64,000 bases of DNA from Zanthoxylum bungeanum. Its lineage: Eukaryota; Streptophyta; Magnoliopsida; Sapindales; Rutaceae. Numbering within the stretch: the first letter of the stretch is position 1; every line of letters starts with the position of its first letter. This document shows, piece after piece, positions 48,101 through 60,941 of the stretch. A model generated the notes under the pieces. It was not told where the DNA came from, ran no database searches, and was given only the letters and a program-made list of their open reading frames with translations. The stretch covers positions 179,121 through 243,120 of the forward strand of contig SKCR01023807.1 of the NCBI GenBank assembly GCA_019454045.1, read 5' to 3'. Both the position numbers and the translations under genes were made by a program.

Positions 48101-48658
48101 TCAAAATATTTTTTTTTACATGAAAACCATAAAACAAAAGAGTATCCAAAATATATCATAAAACTAATATGTCGTAAATGAAATCAGGTTCCAAAGTCAT
48201 TATTATCACAAATCTATATCAAGATTCCATAAACCAACTTAACTGAACGAATAAATCTCTGAGATAGAGAGTTCTTACTCGTTAGCCAAGCTCCATATCT
48301 TTACTCTGAGATATGGAGTTCTGACCTTATTTTTACTTTGAGATGGGAGTTGCAGTCCTATCTTTATTTTGAGATAGGATTTTTGGCCATATATTTACTT
48401 TGCACATGTGTACATGTCATCAAATCTGTCAATTCCATATACTCTGTCAATTCCATGTATAAACTTTCGAAAACACATTTATCAAAAACATCTCAAAACA
48501 TAACAAAATCTATCAAAATCATATCAAATCATCAACCTATCTCGAAACTTTAACTTATACCAAATTATCATGAAATGTTTCAAAAACAAAAAGTCGAAAC
48601 ATGGCTAAATCGTCACTGAAAATTCAGATAAAACAATACTTAAATATTAGAAATACAC
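48101..48658. repeat. AT-rich stretch with short degenerate repeats; target of G
   Basis: About three units of 35-38 bp on a CTTTGAGATRGGAGTT theme (48262-48395), inside sequence organised like the middle of the E-type LTR on the minus strand. It resumes after G at 54196. It could be another E-like LTR split by G; termini were not found. Confidence 0.35.
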
Positions 48659-49716
48659 TGTTAGTTCCATTTTTATTGGAAATATCCGTAACAAAACAAG
48701 TTCAATTAAGTTATAATAAGTCTTGAAGAACTTGAAGCAATTGGACTTCTATTTGCTAACTGTGCATCAAGAAATAAGACTTGCATTCGTGTTGCATTCG
48801 TTAAAGCTTTCGAACGAGTGACATTAGTGTCACGTTCGTTGTTGGGTTCGAACGAAACTTGACAGAAGGTTCTTGTGCTTGGTGCGTCCTTTAGTGCGTT
48901 CACATGAAACCTTCCAGAGAGCAAACGTTCGAGGTGTGTTCGAGTATGCGTTCGAATGAAACCTTCCGGTGAGCACGCATTCGATAAGCGATCGAGTGGT
49001 GTTCGAACGCCTGTGCGTAACTTAGTTATTTTGGACGTGTTTTCAAGCTATTTTTCCTTTGGAAACCCTAACTTTTGCCCTACCTATATAAGAAACACAT
49101 ATCACATTCATATGTGTTGAAAACATATTCCTTTGAGTAAAAAATATTCATAGCTTTCAACCTTCTTGATTTCACCTTGAAGACTCCTTGTTTCTCATGT
49201 CTTCTGTATGTTTGGTGAAACCTTTATTTGATTTAACATCAACACAACCAGGCCAAACTTCCTAACCCTTCAGAGTTCTCTAGGAAAAAGATTGGTAGTC
49301 GAAATTTTGACTTTCAGAGTTGCAGAGTTGATTAACTCATAGACTTCAGAGGTTCTGAAGAAAACCGTGGGGTACGGGCTTGAGGAGTTTCTTGAGTTCT
49401 TGCAGTCTAGAGGTACTAGAGTCGGTGGCGTTGCCACCATAGGTCTTTTACCATCACTGTAAATTTTTCTCTTTATAATGGATTTGGACTGGTAGCCGAG
49501 ATACCCGGAGTGGTTTTTTACTCGCACGGGTTTTCCACTTCGTCAATAAAATTACTGTGTTGATTTATTTATTGCATTAATTTTATTTGCTTGGAATTAT
49601 TACTATTAGAATTGAGGGTGTTTTTTGAAAAATCATAGTAATAATATTTAGGACTTGTCTTAATTATTGTGTTAATTCCGCAATGGGTCAGAACCTTAGA
49701 CAATTATGAACTATCA
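48659..49716 (+). repeat. 5' LTR of G (1058 bp)
   Basis: Starts TGTTAGTTCC, ends CTATCA. Contains the GTTCGAACG minisatellite at 48782-49010 and a TATA box TATATAAG at 49085-49092. A minus-strand open frame (49270-49527) recurs in all copies of this LTR but is only the complement of the conserved R-U5 region. Confidence 0.93.
49085..49092 (+). promoter_or_regulatory. TATA box of the G LTR
   Basis: TATATAAG; equivalents at 53558-53565, 61356-61363 and 63379-63386 (TATATAAA) in the other LTRs of the family, all just downstream of the minisatellite. Confidence 0.7.
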
Positions 49717-49718
49717 AT

Positions 49719-49730
49719 TGGTACCATAGC
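49719..49730 (+). other. Mutated primer binding site of G
   Basis: TGGTACCATAGC two bases after the LTR, three differences from the Met primer site TGGTATCAGAGC. Confidence 0.65.
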
Positions 49731-49758
49731 CTAACCGTGATCCTTAACCTGTTTAGCT

Positions 49759-51559
49759 ATGGAATGTAGTCAACCCTTAAATTGTCCCCCATTCTTTGAT
49801 GGGACTGAATATTTACATTAGAATGTTCACATGAGAGCGTTCTTTAAGTCCTTAAATGAGAGAGTCTGGATGACAGTAGTGTACGGGTGGAAACCTCATG
49901 TAGTTATGGTTGATGTGGTCTCTTCTCCTAAAGATAAACTGACCTGGACTAAGGATGAATTTTACACTAGCAATAGGAACATATGACAATTAATGTGTGC
50001 TCAGCTGAGTTTCGGAGAATCTCAAGTGTGAGATAGCCAAAGATGCATGGGAAATCCTGCACACTGTGCATGAAGATACACTGTCTATTAAAAATAATAG
50101 ACTCCAAGATCTTTCTACTAGGTTGTAGGTCCCCAGAATGAAAGATGATGAGACTTTTGATGAGTACTATGCTGAGATTAACGACATAGTCAACTCTAGC
50201 TTTAACCTAGGCGAGGCCATTCCTACCAGTATGATGGTTAGGAAAATCCTTAGATCCCTATCTGACAAGTTCCTACCTAAGATCACCGCCATCAAGGAAA
50301 GTAATGACTTTGATCACCTTAAGCTTGAGGACCTCGTAGGTAAACTACAGGTATATGAGAAGAAACTTCTTGGGTATCAAAAGCCCAAAACAATAGCGAT
50401 GAATATCGTGAAGGAATTTGTTCATCGTCCATTAAGTGATGATGATTATACCCTCACAGATCATGATTTGTCCATGTTTGCAAAGAAGTTTAAGAAATTT
50501 CTTAAGCTGAAGAAGAGTGGTTGTGATAGTGATAGAGAGGATAAGCCTAGAGAGAGTAGGCATAGTATGAGAGAGTCGAGAAAGGATAAAGGTAGCAAAC
50601 CCCATGATATCTAGTGCCATGAGTGTGAATGGTATGAGCATATTAGATCTGAGTGTCCCACATACTTAAATCCAAAGGCAAGAAAGTCAATGTAGCCTTA
50701 TATAGTGATTCCGAATGTGGCTATAATTCTGATGACTCTCCTAAAGACAAGAGAAATTTTATGACTTTCGCTGCTAGTGTATCTGGTGAGAGAGAGGATA
50801 ATGTTAGTGATGAAGATGCTAGATCTGATTTCTCTCATGATAAGTCTGTTGATGATGATAGTCTTCAAGTAGCTTATGTTGAACTGTTTAATGAGAGTTT
50901 AGCTATCAAAAAGATGAACATAAAGGTCAATAAGAGGCTGAAGGAAGTAGAGCTAGAAAATAATGAATCTCAAGTTAAGTTTGAGAAAAGCCTTATGATG
51001 ATTGATGACTTTAAGGAGAGGAATAAAGGGCTAGTTGATAGGCACCAATCCTTAGAAATATGCTAGAACCCAGTTTTTGTATTTGTTAGGGATTAATCAT
51101 GAGCCTGATTGTGACAAGTCATCATCATCTAGAGTTGTGCCCAACCCTCATAAACATGACTTAGGTAACAAGCCTATTGAGTGTAGTCATGTGATTTCTC
51201 AGTTTCTTCCTCGTTTTATGTCCCAACATCTATCTAGAGGTGTGGTGGGTAAACCTCGCTTTCATCCGAGGTTTGTGCCTATATGTCATCACTGTGGCAA
51301 GGCATGATATATTGGGCCTAAGTGTTTCATGCTGTACAAACATAAACAAAGGCCTAAGAGTGTATCATCTAGGTTTGATTCATCAAATCTAGTGTCTCAA
51401 GTTTCTGCACTAGCTAAACAGACGCAATTCCTTAGTGCGAAACTTGTTGTGTTGACTAGGAATTATCAAGTTGAAGAGTTTCCTAAGAAAGCTTGGGTGA
51501 GGAAGCAAGATGAGTTCCAATCTACTTCTAAATGCCATGATCCTAAAAGGCATGATTAG
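49759..51559 (+). pseudogene. gag: Gag remnant of SIRE-like element G
   Basis: Start ATG at 49759, followed by CPPFFDGTEYLH, the usual start of this gag type. TAG at 49819 replaces the conserved Trp and TGA follows at 49984. After a frame change the UBN2-like part is open from 50138 (ETFDEYYAEIND, KILRSLSDKFLPKITAI, LEDLVGKLQVYE) to a TAG at 50612. Directly behind it lies the first knuckle CHECEWYEHIRSEC (50615-50656). An acidic segment (50653-51066) and the second knuckle CHHCGKA with a TGA inside (51284-51325) follow, ending near 51559. Gag binds and packages element RNA. At least four stops or shifts make it inactive. Confidence 0.88.
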
Positions 51560-53171
51560 AGTGCACTTCGGTGTAAATTTTCTTGGACGTTGCATTTATT
51601 TTTCCCATTGCATGTGTGTGTACGTGTGTGCGTGTGTTTTATGTTTTTGCAATTTTTTTAGTCACTGCTTATGGGTGTGTGTGTCTTGTTTTTGTTATAT
51701 GTCTCTTGGTATATAGGATGGAAATCCATACATAAATTTCATAGCCAATTTCGAATGGGCGGTAGTATGATATGCACTTGGGATACAATTGTGTCTTTAC
51801 ATTTTTTTGTGTCAAAAAGAAAACTACAAAAAAATAATTATAAAATGAAAAAGACCAAAAATATTTTTTGTGTGGCTTGTTAGAGCATGAAAAGCATTTG
51901 CACGTGATCCTGGTATGTAGGATATATGGTTATGTGTATAATATGCTTTATTTTTCTTGATGCTCTATGTGCATGAGTGTATGTGATAAAAACCCTTGGT
52001 ATAACTTGTTCTTGCAATTCACATACACTTTTTTATTATTGTGAAGGCTTGGTGACATGTATGAGTTTTTGGACGGGCAATCTCATCTCTATCATACTTT
52101 GCTCACTAAATAGTGTGACCTTTGATTATATGACCTTGTGTTATCCCCTTGTAATAGTAAAAGAAAATAAAAAAAAATATTTCATTTACATGAGACTCAA
52201 GAGCAAAAGAGCCATTGGGCCAAACTTCAAAAAATAAGGGGAAAACCCCTTCACTCAAAAGAGTTTTTAATTATGAGCTCATCATACTTAGGGGGAGTAA
52301 ATTAGCATGCAACCAATGTTGTTTCTTTTCAGGTCCTAGTGGTGCTAGTTGTGGACTTGGTGTTCAAGAGATGAGATTTCTTTGACTGTGTCTCACTTAT
52401 AAAATAAGGTCTTAAGCCTTGATTCGTTCTGCACATATTTTTCACGTAAGTGCTTGTGATGCTTTGTTGTTTATGTCATATACATGCATGTAGTATTTAG
52501 AAAAATCTAAAGTGATGCATATTATTTTATGTCTTAAACATCTGAATACTGATTGGGTATCATTGTACTTACTTGAAGTTTTGTTTCAGTCATTCTTTTT
52601 TATTGAATTATTTTTTCTTTAACTCATTATGTGCCTATATTTGCCTCTATTTTGTATAACATTTTTTTTTTGCAAATTGATGATTGTTTACTTCCCATTT
52701 GCTGTTTTTGCTAACAGAGTAGGCGTGTTAGTGAGAGGGAGTAAGTTATTATTTTCTCTTGCATATGTTGTCTTTCATGTTACCTTTCCCATTATCATTT
52801 CGTGACAAAAAGAGGGAGAGCGGGTTGGTAGTTTGGGTGTAGTATATCGAGTAGTATATCCATTTGTCTTGATACCTTCATTTTAAAGGGAGTAGGATAT
52901 CTACCTGTACATGCATAAAAGTTTTATGAATTTTATCTGCATTATCTTTCACTTATAATCCATGTGTTTTTCACGGTATGTTGTTGTTTGTGGATGTTTC
53001 AAGTAAACAGGTTATTTACTGAGGTGGCATTGATATCAAAACTATTTGATTAGGTTTTAGATCGAGTCTTATTGTAATAAGTCATTGTCTTGATGGTTGA
53101 AAGTAAGCTACTTTATTTTTGGGTCTTTTACTGTAGACTTTATATTAGGTAGTGTTTTATCACGGAATGCC
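51560..53171 (+). other. Non-coding tail of G in place of pol
   Basis: T-rich sequence with a GT-rich run (51613-51636), the conserved module shared with Tat-like LTRs (51703-51790) and no pol motif in any frame. Parts of the start and end match the tail of H (62498-62928); the module is absent from H. Confidence 0.75.
51703..51790 (+). other. Copy of the ~89-bp Tat-LTR module inside G
   Basis: Contains GGTATATAGGATGGAAA, ATAAATTTCATAGCC and GGTAGTATGAT, like 23693-23781 on the minus strand. Flanking sequence does not match D, so only the module is shared. Confidence 0.8.
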
Positions 53172-53182
53172 AATGGGGGAGA
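53172..53182 (+). other. Polypurine tract of G
   Basis: AATGGGGGAGA directly before the 3' LTR. Confidence 0.85.
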
Positions 53183-53183
53183 T

Positions 53184-54190
53184 TGTTAGTTCCTATTTTA
53201 TTGGCAATGTCCGTAACAAAACAAGATCAATTGAGTTGTAATAAATCTTGAAGAACTTGGAGTAATTGGACTAGTATTTGGCAGCAATGCATCAAAGAAT
53301 CAGAATTACATTCGTGCTATGTACGTTAAAGCATTCGAACGAGTGGCGTTAGTGTCACATTCGTTGTTGGGTTTGAAAGAAATTTGGTAGAGGGTTCACG
53401 TGCTTCCTATATTCGAGTATGCGTTCGAACGAAACCTTCCACTGAGTACGCGCTCGGCAAGTGTTCGAGTAGCGTTCGAACGCCTATGCGTAACTTAGTT
53501 ATTTTGGACGTGTTTTCAAGCTATTTTACCATGGGTAATCCTAGCTCTTGCCCTAACTATATAAAGAAACACATAGCCATTTTCACAAGTGTTGAAAACA
53601 TATTCCTTTGAGCAAAAAATATCCATAGCTTTCAACCTTCTTGATTTCACCTTGAAGACTCATTGTTTCTCACGTCTTCTGTATGTTTGGTGAAACCTTT
53701 CATTGATTTTACATCAACAAAACCAAACCTAACTTCCTAACCTTTCAGAGTTCTCTAGAAGGAAGATTGACAGTCGGAGTTCCGGCGTTCAAAGTCGCAG
53801 AGTTGATTTACTCAGAGACCTCGTAGGTTCTGAAAAAATCGTGGGGTACGGGCTTGATGAGTTCCTTGAGTTATTGCATTTTAGAGGTACTATAGTCGAT
53901 GGAGTTGCCACCATAGGTCTTTTACCATCACCGTATGTTTTTCTCTTTATAGTGGATTTGGGCCGGTAGCCGAGATACCTGGAGTGGTTTTTTACTCGCA
54001 CGAATTTTCTACTTCGTCAATAAAATTACTCTGTTGATTTATTTATTGCATTAATTTTGTTTGCTTGGAATTATTGCTATTAGAATTGAGGTTGTTTATT
54101 GAAAAACCATAGTAACAATATTTAGTACTTGTCTTAATTATTGTGTTAATTCCGCAACAGGTCAGAACCTTAGATAATTACGAACTATCA
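53184..54190 (+). repeat. 3' LTR of G (1007 bp)
   Basis: Starts TGTTAGTTCC, ends GAACTATCA, followed by TACAC. It lacks part of the minisatellite present in the 5' LTR. Confidence 0.93.
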
Positions 54191-54195
54191 TACAC

Positions 54196-55549
54196 TATAA
54201 GAAATAAAATAGAAAAGTGAAGTATCCACACACATGTTAGACACATTACATAACACATATCAAATCCATCAACAATTGACAAATAACTCGTACATTGAGA
54301 TACAACAACATTATATCAGATAATATTCTAGAAACAGTTACACTTGCACAGACACACACACACACACACACATATATACGTATATAGATGTCTCCTATAG
54401 AAACAAACAATCTGTGGGATACTTGTTTGGCCTCATAAACACTCATGATTCTAGTCATATCGAAATTCTAAGGGCACCAACTGACTCCTAACGCTCCCAC
54501 AAAAATGTAGGAATCAAAAAATCTTGAATCAAAGCTATTATGCGAATAGGTTTCAATATTCATATTTCATTCTTATTTCGTTGTACTTGAAAAAATATTG
54601 ATTGACAAAACCATCACCCCAGCCTTGTAGTAAGTTTCAAGAGCTTCAATTTCGCTAGTGGCTGGACACGTGGATAAAAACAACCAGTTGAAATTGAAAT
54701 AAGGAGGTGAGCATATTTCTACTCATTTCGCCATCATTAGGGGTCCGCCTCTGGACACCAATCACCTCATGTTTCCCGAACGATCATGGTGGTGCCACTA
54801 CTTACCGCCGGTAATGGCCGAACGGTCAACAACCACCACTATTCTCTCTCTCGTCGTGGGAGGGCCTTTGTAGCAATTCAGTGGATTCTCATTATTGTGT
54901 AATTCTGGAAACTTAGGTGTATACATAAGAAATGTTTGAAAATTAAAAACCAGCCATTGTAAAATTACAAATAGGTCATTGAAAATATATCATTTCATAA
55001 ATTTATATTTTTGAGGCCCTTCTGATGTAAATTTCAAGAATCTACTCAATCAGAGTTTGTTTTCTTTCATATAGCCAAATTAACGAAACTTCCTCATATA
55101 AAAATATCTATAAAAAAATACGAGTAACCTATCGTTTCGAATTACGCAATTTCCAAAGCTAAGAAACGCCACTTCAAGACTTTTCAACATATTTTTTCAA
55201 CACTCCAATTCTTATTCTCCAATATCATTCTGTGTTGAGTCCTGAACTTCGATTCGAGAACCTTTCAAAATTGTTCCAAAATTCAAGATAGTATAATTGT
55301 CATAAATTTGTTCCAAGAACTGACAACACAACAGCTCCAAAACACACCACAATTGCAAATGCAGTGGACTGGAAATCAGCTCACTACCGTGAGTTATTTA
55401 TGAAGAAGAAACACTCAGTCTTTCATGCTACATCTCGTCAACAAAACTCCACGAAGGTCAGCTCGGGATTGAATCTCTGTAGAAAAATGTAATGGAGAAT
55501 TTTTCTTTTTCTTCTCAAAATTTATTTTCTCTAACTTCTTAGGAAAAGA
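54196..55549. other. Continuation of the target of G; no gene seen
   Basis: Contains an AC run (about 54350-54372) and AT-rich unique-looking sequence. No domain in any frame. The part from about 55200 may belong to the minus-strand LTR described next (its R-U5), since that LTR's inner end is not located. Confidence 0.4.
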
Positions 55550-57061
55550 TTATTAGGGTTGAGCATGGTGGATAATGAAAAGAATCATATTCTTATATTA
55601 TAAGATAGTTTTATGTTAACTCTAATTAGGTGAAAACCCAAAATTACCCTTGTTTCATTAGCGTGAAATCCAGCCATAGGACTTTCATTCCGCAATTATT
55701 TATTTTGATTTAATTTTAATAGGATATCATATATCCTATTATATCTTTGAAATCAAATAAAAGATATAATCAATATCCTAATATTGAAATCAAATTATTC
55801 TTTTGAATTAAATAAAATATTCAATTCAAAATTTCAAATAATTAAAAAATTCAAATAATCATCTCATAATTATTAATCATATAAACTATATATTAAATAA
55901 TTTAATACATAGTATCAAAGTATGAAATAAAATAATTATTAGTCAAATTAATAATTACTTTATAAATTAAATAATCTATTATTATTAATTAATTTTACAA
56001 ATGATTTAATAATTAGACTATCTAATTATTATATGGATTCCTATAATATAACAAGTTAGCACATACACCATATGGACCCACATCTACGAGCTCTAATAAT
56101 CCCTGGATATTTAATTATTAAAACTTTTTAAACAAACATTTTGAATTATTAATTTTAGATTATTCTACTATAACTGAAAGTTGCACTCTCATCACTACAA
56201 ATATTTAATTTAAACTGAGATTATTCGATGCCCATCGATATAATCACCCCACGAGTATCTTATAATTAGAGTCATGTTATAATGTCTGTTATACCACATA
56301 ATTATTTCTTGTGCCTTAAGTACCATTAATTCTCTAATGAATGATTTATTCATAACTATTAAGAATTTTATCTCTCTATTCGTAATAGAAAGATTGAGCG
56401 CTCTAACCATTCAAATATCGAACCAACCCTTAAAGAAGATACTTCTCTACTTCTCGCAAGAAGTAGTGGATTTCATATCTATGTAAAATATCCCAAACTA
56501 AACATCAAACCATGCCCCAAAAATATAAAGTTATTGATCGAGATTTCTACACCGATCTCACCAATGTAAATCAAAGAACATAGCCTGCCATGCAGAAGTT
56601 CCTAGTACACTCATGATTTAGATCAATCCGTATACGATCATCTAGTAAACTAATATAAATTTTCTTGTTTAACGGATATTATTATAAATTTATTTCTATC
56701 TTAGTACAGACCCATATGATCGTATATTATAATATGCCTTTATTCTCATGTCGCCACATGAACGATCTCGGATCAAGGTTGTCATACATTTATGGAATGA
56801 ACCGAGATGTAGATGAACCATAAATAAAATACACATCTTGGTTCACTCTCTACAAACTATTTTAGATTACTAATTTGAGACTTAAATCCTCTTGGTATGG
56901 CTCTCATACACTAAGACAGAAAGTACATCAGTAATCATGGGTATGCATGATAATTTATAATATGCGAAAAATAATCAATAAATGAATAAAAAAATAATTT
57001 ATTATTATGACTATATTTTCTTTTATATATTACATGAAGCTCTAGAGCATATATCCTAACA
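55550..57061 (-). repeat. Probable Copia LTR, minus strand
   Basis: On the minus strand it starts TGTTAGGATATATGCTCTAG at 57061, a typical Copia LTR start. It runs through sequence organised like the C LTR (GTTCATTCC, GAGATCGTTCATG, GTACTAGGAACTTC). The inner end is uncertain; 55550 marks a CAACCCTAATA stretch that could be a mutated terminus. No primer site was found at that point, so this is a solo or truncated LTR of a third Copia family. Confidence 0.5.
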
Positions 57062-58319
57062 TTGGTAAGAAACCAAACTAAAAGAAAAAAGTACAATGTA
57101 GTTCAGAGCACTGCATAAATGAGAGAGCATAAAATTTTTCAAATCTGATTTTGTGGCCTAACGTGCACTTCCGCCGTGTTTGGAGGTTTCACGTGACGTG
57201 TTCGTGCGTAAAACTTTTACAATTGACAATCGAGAGTGGGTAAAAAATATTTTTTGCTCTTATTTTTTTAATTATATGACAATTTTTCTTCCTTGATTAT
57301 TTTTATTTATGTGGTGCATAAAATAAAATGTCATAATGACTGTGCATCTTTTTTAATGTTTTATGTGATAAATTAGTTCATGTGATGAATGGTCAAGTGA
57401 AATACATTGGTTATAAATTTTCCCAAATTAGTTTTATTTTTTGGGAAATGTAAGACCATAAGGCCATTTGTAATTGTTGTAAATTTTTTTTGGCTTTGTT
57501 GTAATAAAATTGTTAATTTTTGGAGCCTCAATGCCGTGAACTACATTAGAGAGTAATTTAGTGGTAAATTAGCAATTTTTGATAGAGATATGGATTCCTG
57601 TTGTGGTAAACATTGTAAGCATAGACGTGGTGAGTTTGATAGCTTCATATGGAGGCAATGACCACAGATTAACATGTTCTACAAACCAAAGTGCTAATGT
57701 GTTAGGGTAAATGCAACAGAAACACAACATCAGGCGAAATCGAAATTTAAAAATATTTAATCCTGATGAATTAACTATATCTTATACGACTAATTTATTC
57801 GTATTTCACCAAAATCACTCATCGATATATAATATCGGGTGTGATTACGTATAAGTGACTGGGGCTAAAATTTTCGGAAATATTTTCCGCGGTTACACGT
57901 GACCGGTTTGACTAACTAGGCAACTGGGGAACCGATAACCTGATTCAGCAGTGGAACCAGAGCAGATAATTGCTATAGTAATTCGGTCACAGTAGCAGTG
58001 GTTGATAAAATTTTTAATTTCACAAAATTATAGTTTCGCCCATAAGTCACCTTTTTAGGGTTTTGCGGAAAATTTCCAAAATGCTTCCTAAAGAATTTGG
58101 AGCGATTCAGATAAATTTCTACATATTATAACATGTCCAATTTCAACCACAATATGCCAATTTCATAAAATCAATACTTTTTAATTAATTTTACAACTAA
58201 TAATATTAATGCCTAACTAATACAAAATTCATTCGATTAACCAATTCAAAAAATACACCAAGGAGATTCACCAGAAAAAAGTCACTATAGAATAACTTTA
58301 GGTCAGCATGGAGTGACAT
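57062..58319. other. Unassigned repeat-like sequence
   Basis: No open frame with a domain and no terminal repeats recognised. It may include the 5' part of LTR K or decayed gypsy LTR sequence. Confidence 0.35.
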
Positions 58320-58841
58320 TAGCACACTAGTATAGACATTATATTTTTATGCATAGCCTGATGATAAGTCTCGTACGAGGACACCTTCTGAAAGTTGGGG
58401 AAGTGTAAGGATGAATGCAGTGAAGGAAATGAACTCTAGGGGACACAGCCAAAAGCTGACCGGACATCATCTTATCTCTAGCCAGAAAAGCCAGCCAGAC
58501 ATATCTTGAAAATCCTAAATCCAGCCAGATATGATATAACTATCGGTGAGTGAGCAGATTATTAGTTACTAAAGTTTAGGGATTTGATTATCTCTGGTCG
58601 AATATATAATTCAAATTATATTACTAGCCGGACATGAAGCGAGCTGTCAGCCCACATGTAAAATTAAACTAGCTGGAATTACGGGTTTGATCACATCTCG
58701 CCGGATATACATCCCAAACCCTAAATCCGGCCAGACATGTTTCGAGCTGTGTCTGAAATTTTGATTGCAATCACTAATGAAAAATTGGAGGAGATGGGGG
58801 ATTTTGCTCACCCTTTCATCCTCAGCCCCCCTCCGTTTCAC

Positions 58842-58848
58842 TATAAAA
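58842..58848 (+). promoter_or_regulatory. Probable TATA box of K
   Basis: TATAAAA about 1.3 kb before the primer site, in a sequence that turns A-rich and leader-like downstream. Confidence 0.5.
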
Positions 58849-59470
58849 TGAGGGACTTTTTGAGTGTTGGGAGCTAATAAATTAATATCTAGAGTTGAAT
58901 AACAATCTAAGAGGAGGTTCTTTTGGAAAGGAAATTTTTTTAAAAAGAGATAAAACCCTAAAGAAAATAATAACAATCATCCATCATCCATTGGAGTTCC
59001 ATACTTCCTAGTGTGAATCTAGAGGTTACCCAATGCTCAAAGGGATCTTCAAAGCAAGACAACATTGGAAAAGGTACAACCTGAGGGCACCCTCTTTAAT
59101 ATTCATGCCCATATACGATTATGGCTTTGACAAAGTATCTCCGGCCAGACATACACTACGTTTGGATAGACATGCGCACACCTGGTCGAATATAGATATA
59201 TCCAGATCTGCTTAATATTTTTAATATTTTAGTGCATGTTCAGTTATCCTTATGTTATAATCGTTACTATTAGGTTATGAACGTTTAGTTGTTTCGTTCT
59301 CCTACTTCCGTTGATAATATGCATGTGTTGCTAAATCATTATTATTTAAGTATGTTATGATTTGTTATCATTATTTACATGCTTTGTTTACTATCATGCT
59401 TGTGAAATATGTCTGGTAAGATTTTTCATATGTCATGTTGAACGTGCTTTATATCTGACTGTATGATCCC

Positions 59471-59554
59471 GTGGTATGTACGATGGAAACTCGCCCGTAA
59501 GTTCCATAGCTGATTCAGAATGGATTGTAGTGTGGTTCGCACTCGGGATGAAAC
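59471..59554 (+). other. Copy of the conserved module in LTR K
   Basis: GTGGTATGTACGATGGAAAC, then GTTCCATAGC and GCACTCGGGATG; diverged from D but alignable along the whole length. Confidence 0.75.
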
Positions 59555-60150
59555 TAAAAGTACCACTGGGAGATGGGTATTTCATTATGAATATATCGAA
59601 AATGTATATTTATTACGTCTGTTATTGCGTCTGAATGTTTATGCGTTTCTGGACTACGCAGTATATCCGGTGAACATGAAGATTGAATTCTGTATCCGGC
59701 CGACCTTAGACTATGTTTGGCTAGGCCTCTCCGAGGCAGACCCATTTAGTTCATGCGTAGCTTATTTAATCATTTTTTTAATAGTTTATTCATATATTTA
59801 AACTTCATTTGTTTACCGTATTTTATTATATCTTTGCACGTGTGTGTTATTTAAAATATTATTGCATGATCTTCTATTATAAGACATATAAATACCTTCT
59901 TTAATCGTAAATATTATACTGACATTAGTAAAGGAACATTCCAAACGCAAATGGTTTTAAGGTCAGACCTTGCAATGGGTATAGTGCGGCTTTAAATCAT
60001 TCACAGTGTTTCATACCGGGTGGCGACCCCATTATTCTTCAGTTAGTTCATTCTCGAGACTATCTGTACTCTTTACGGGCTGTGAGCTCAATAGTGCAAT
60101 GGTCGCTGATGTCATAGGCATAGCAGTAAACCTCATTTCACTTCTTTAGA

Positions 60151-60941
60151 TGGCAACTCCACTAGGGACAGAGAATCGGCCCATAAAAATACCTTATAGT
60201 ATTTATAGCGAGATTGAGGAGATTCATGTCTTCATTTTTTCCATACTCTTTTTAACCCCGATAGCATTGCATATTGAGAAATCACTTTCACTCAAGTCGT
60301 TGGATTGGTATGTGATGATAACTGTCACTTATTAGCACGTACTATTGGGTATTAAGGTATGTTCACTAGGTGGACAATCCTTTATATCCTTAGATATAAA
60401 AAATGTGTGTTCACTTGGTCTATTGGACCTTAGGGTGGGGATATCTATTTATGGACAACTCTTCGCTGACAAAAGCCTAAGCCTTACCATCTTATGCCTA
60501 CATGAAAGCCCATAGGTGTTATCTGATAGAAGTCTTCCTTGTGCTTGTATTCAGGCCTCCAATTATTTGGAGTAGTTTGATCCTTTTGCGTAAAACTTGT
60601 TAAGCCTTTTCGACTGGGATAAGTTTATATTTTCATGGTAACTAGGCCAAATGCTTTGAAATGGTAACGAGGTACCTTGTATACAAACTGCGTTGGGCCT
60701 AAAAATATTTAGTTAGTAACCAAAAATGCCAAAATATGAGTTTGATACTCACACTGGTTTTCACCTAAAAAGGGCACGACTTATTTTGTCCATTTGGACA
60801 TTCTTAAAAATTTCTAAGTCTAATCCAAAATAACCGAGATTACTAAGGGTTCAATTCATCATTTTCAGACAATGGCACAAACACATATTAGGCTTAGTAA
60901 TTTCTATAAATGGGCGGCCTTTGTCTTTTAACGATGGAATG
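60151..60941 (+). other. Primer site and leader of K
   Basis: TGGCAACTCCACTAGGGA at 60151-60168, then GAGAATCGGCCC as in D. The leader contains one unit of the repeat found in D's leader (CTTGTTAAGCC, ACTGGGATAAGTT, GGCCAAATGCTTTGAAATGG near 60590-60665). It is cut at 60942 by element H. No gag is visible. Confidence 0.75.

Larger units (their letters stand above)
48659..54190 (+). mobile_element. Element G: gag-only SIRE-like copia element
   Basis: LTRs of 1058 and 1007 bp, target duplication TACAC (48654-48658 and 54191-54195), primer site 49719-49730, gag remnant 49759-51559 and polypurine tract 53172-53182. The gag has the features of SIRE/Maximus-type Copia elements: UBN2-like domain, two CCHC knuckles, acidic middle part. 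No protease, integrase, reverse transcriptase or RNase H is present; 1.6 kb of non-coding DNA follows gag. H has the same gag end and tail, so the loss of pol is a family property. Confidence 0.9.
58320..60147 (+). repeat. LTR of Tat/Ogre-like element K, left limit uncertain
   Basis: Identified by the primer site at 60151 and by a U5 region that parallels D. The parallel parts are TACCGGGTGGCGACCCCATT at about 60016, a TACGGGCT stretch, and the module at 59471-59554. TATA box CTATAAAATG at 58841. Upstream of and around it are at least seven scattered copies of CCGGCCAGACAT or variants (58459-58740 and 59143). Open frames inside (58647-58976 minus, 59033-59215, 59520-59801) have no domain. Confidence 0.7.

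Noticed and set aside
49270..49527. Minus-strand open frame beginning MRVKNHS, recurring at 53789-54001 and 61595-61810
   Set aside because: It recurs only because the LTR R-U5 region itself is conserved; the sense strand is the LTR and no start signal or domain supports a gene.
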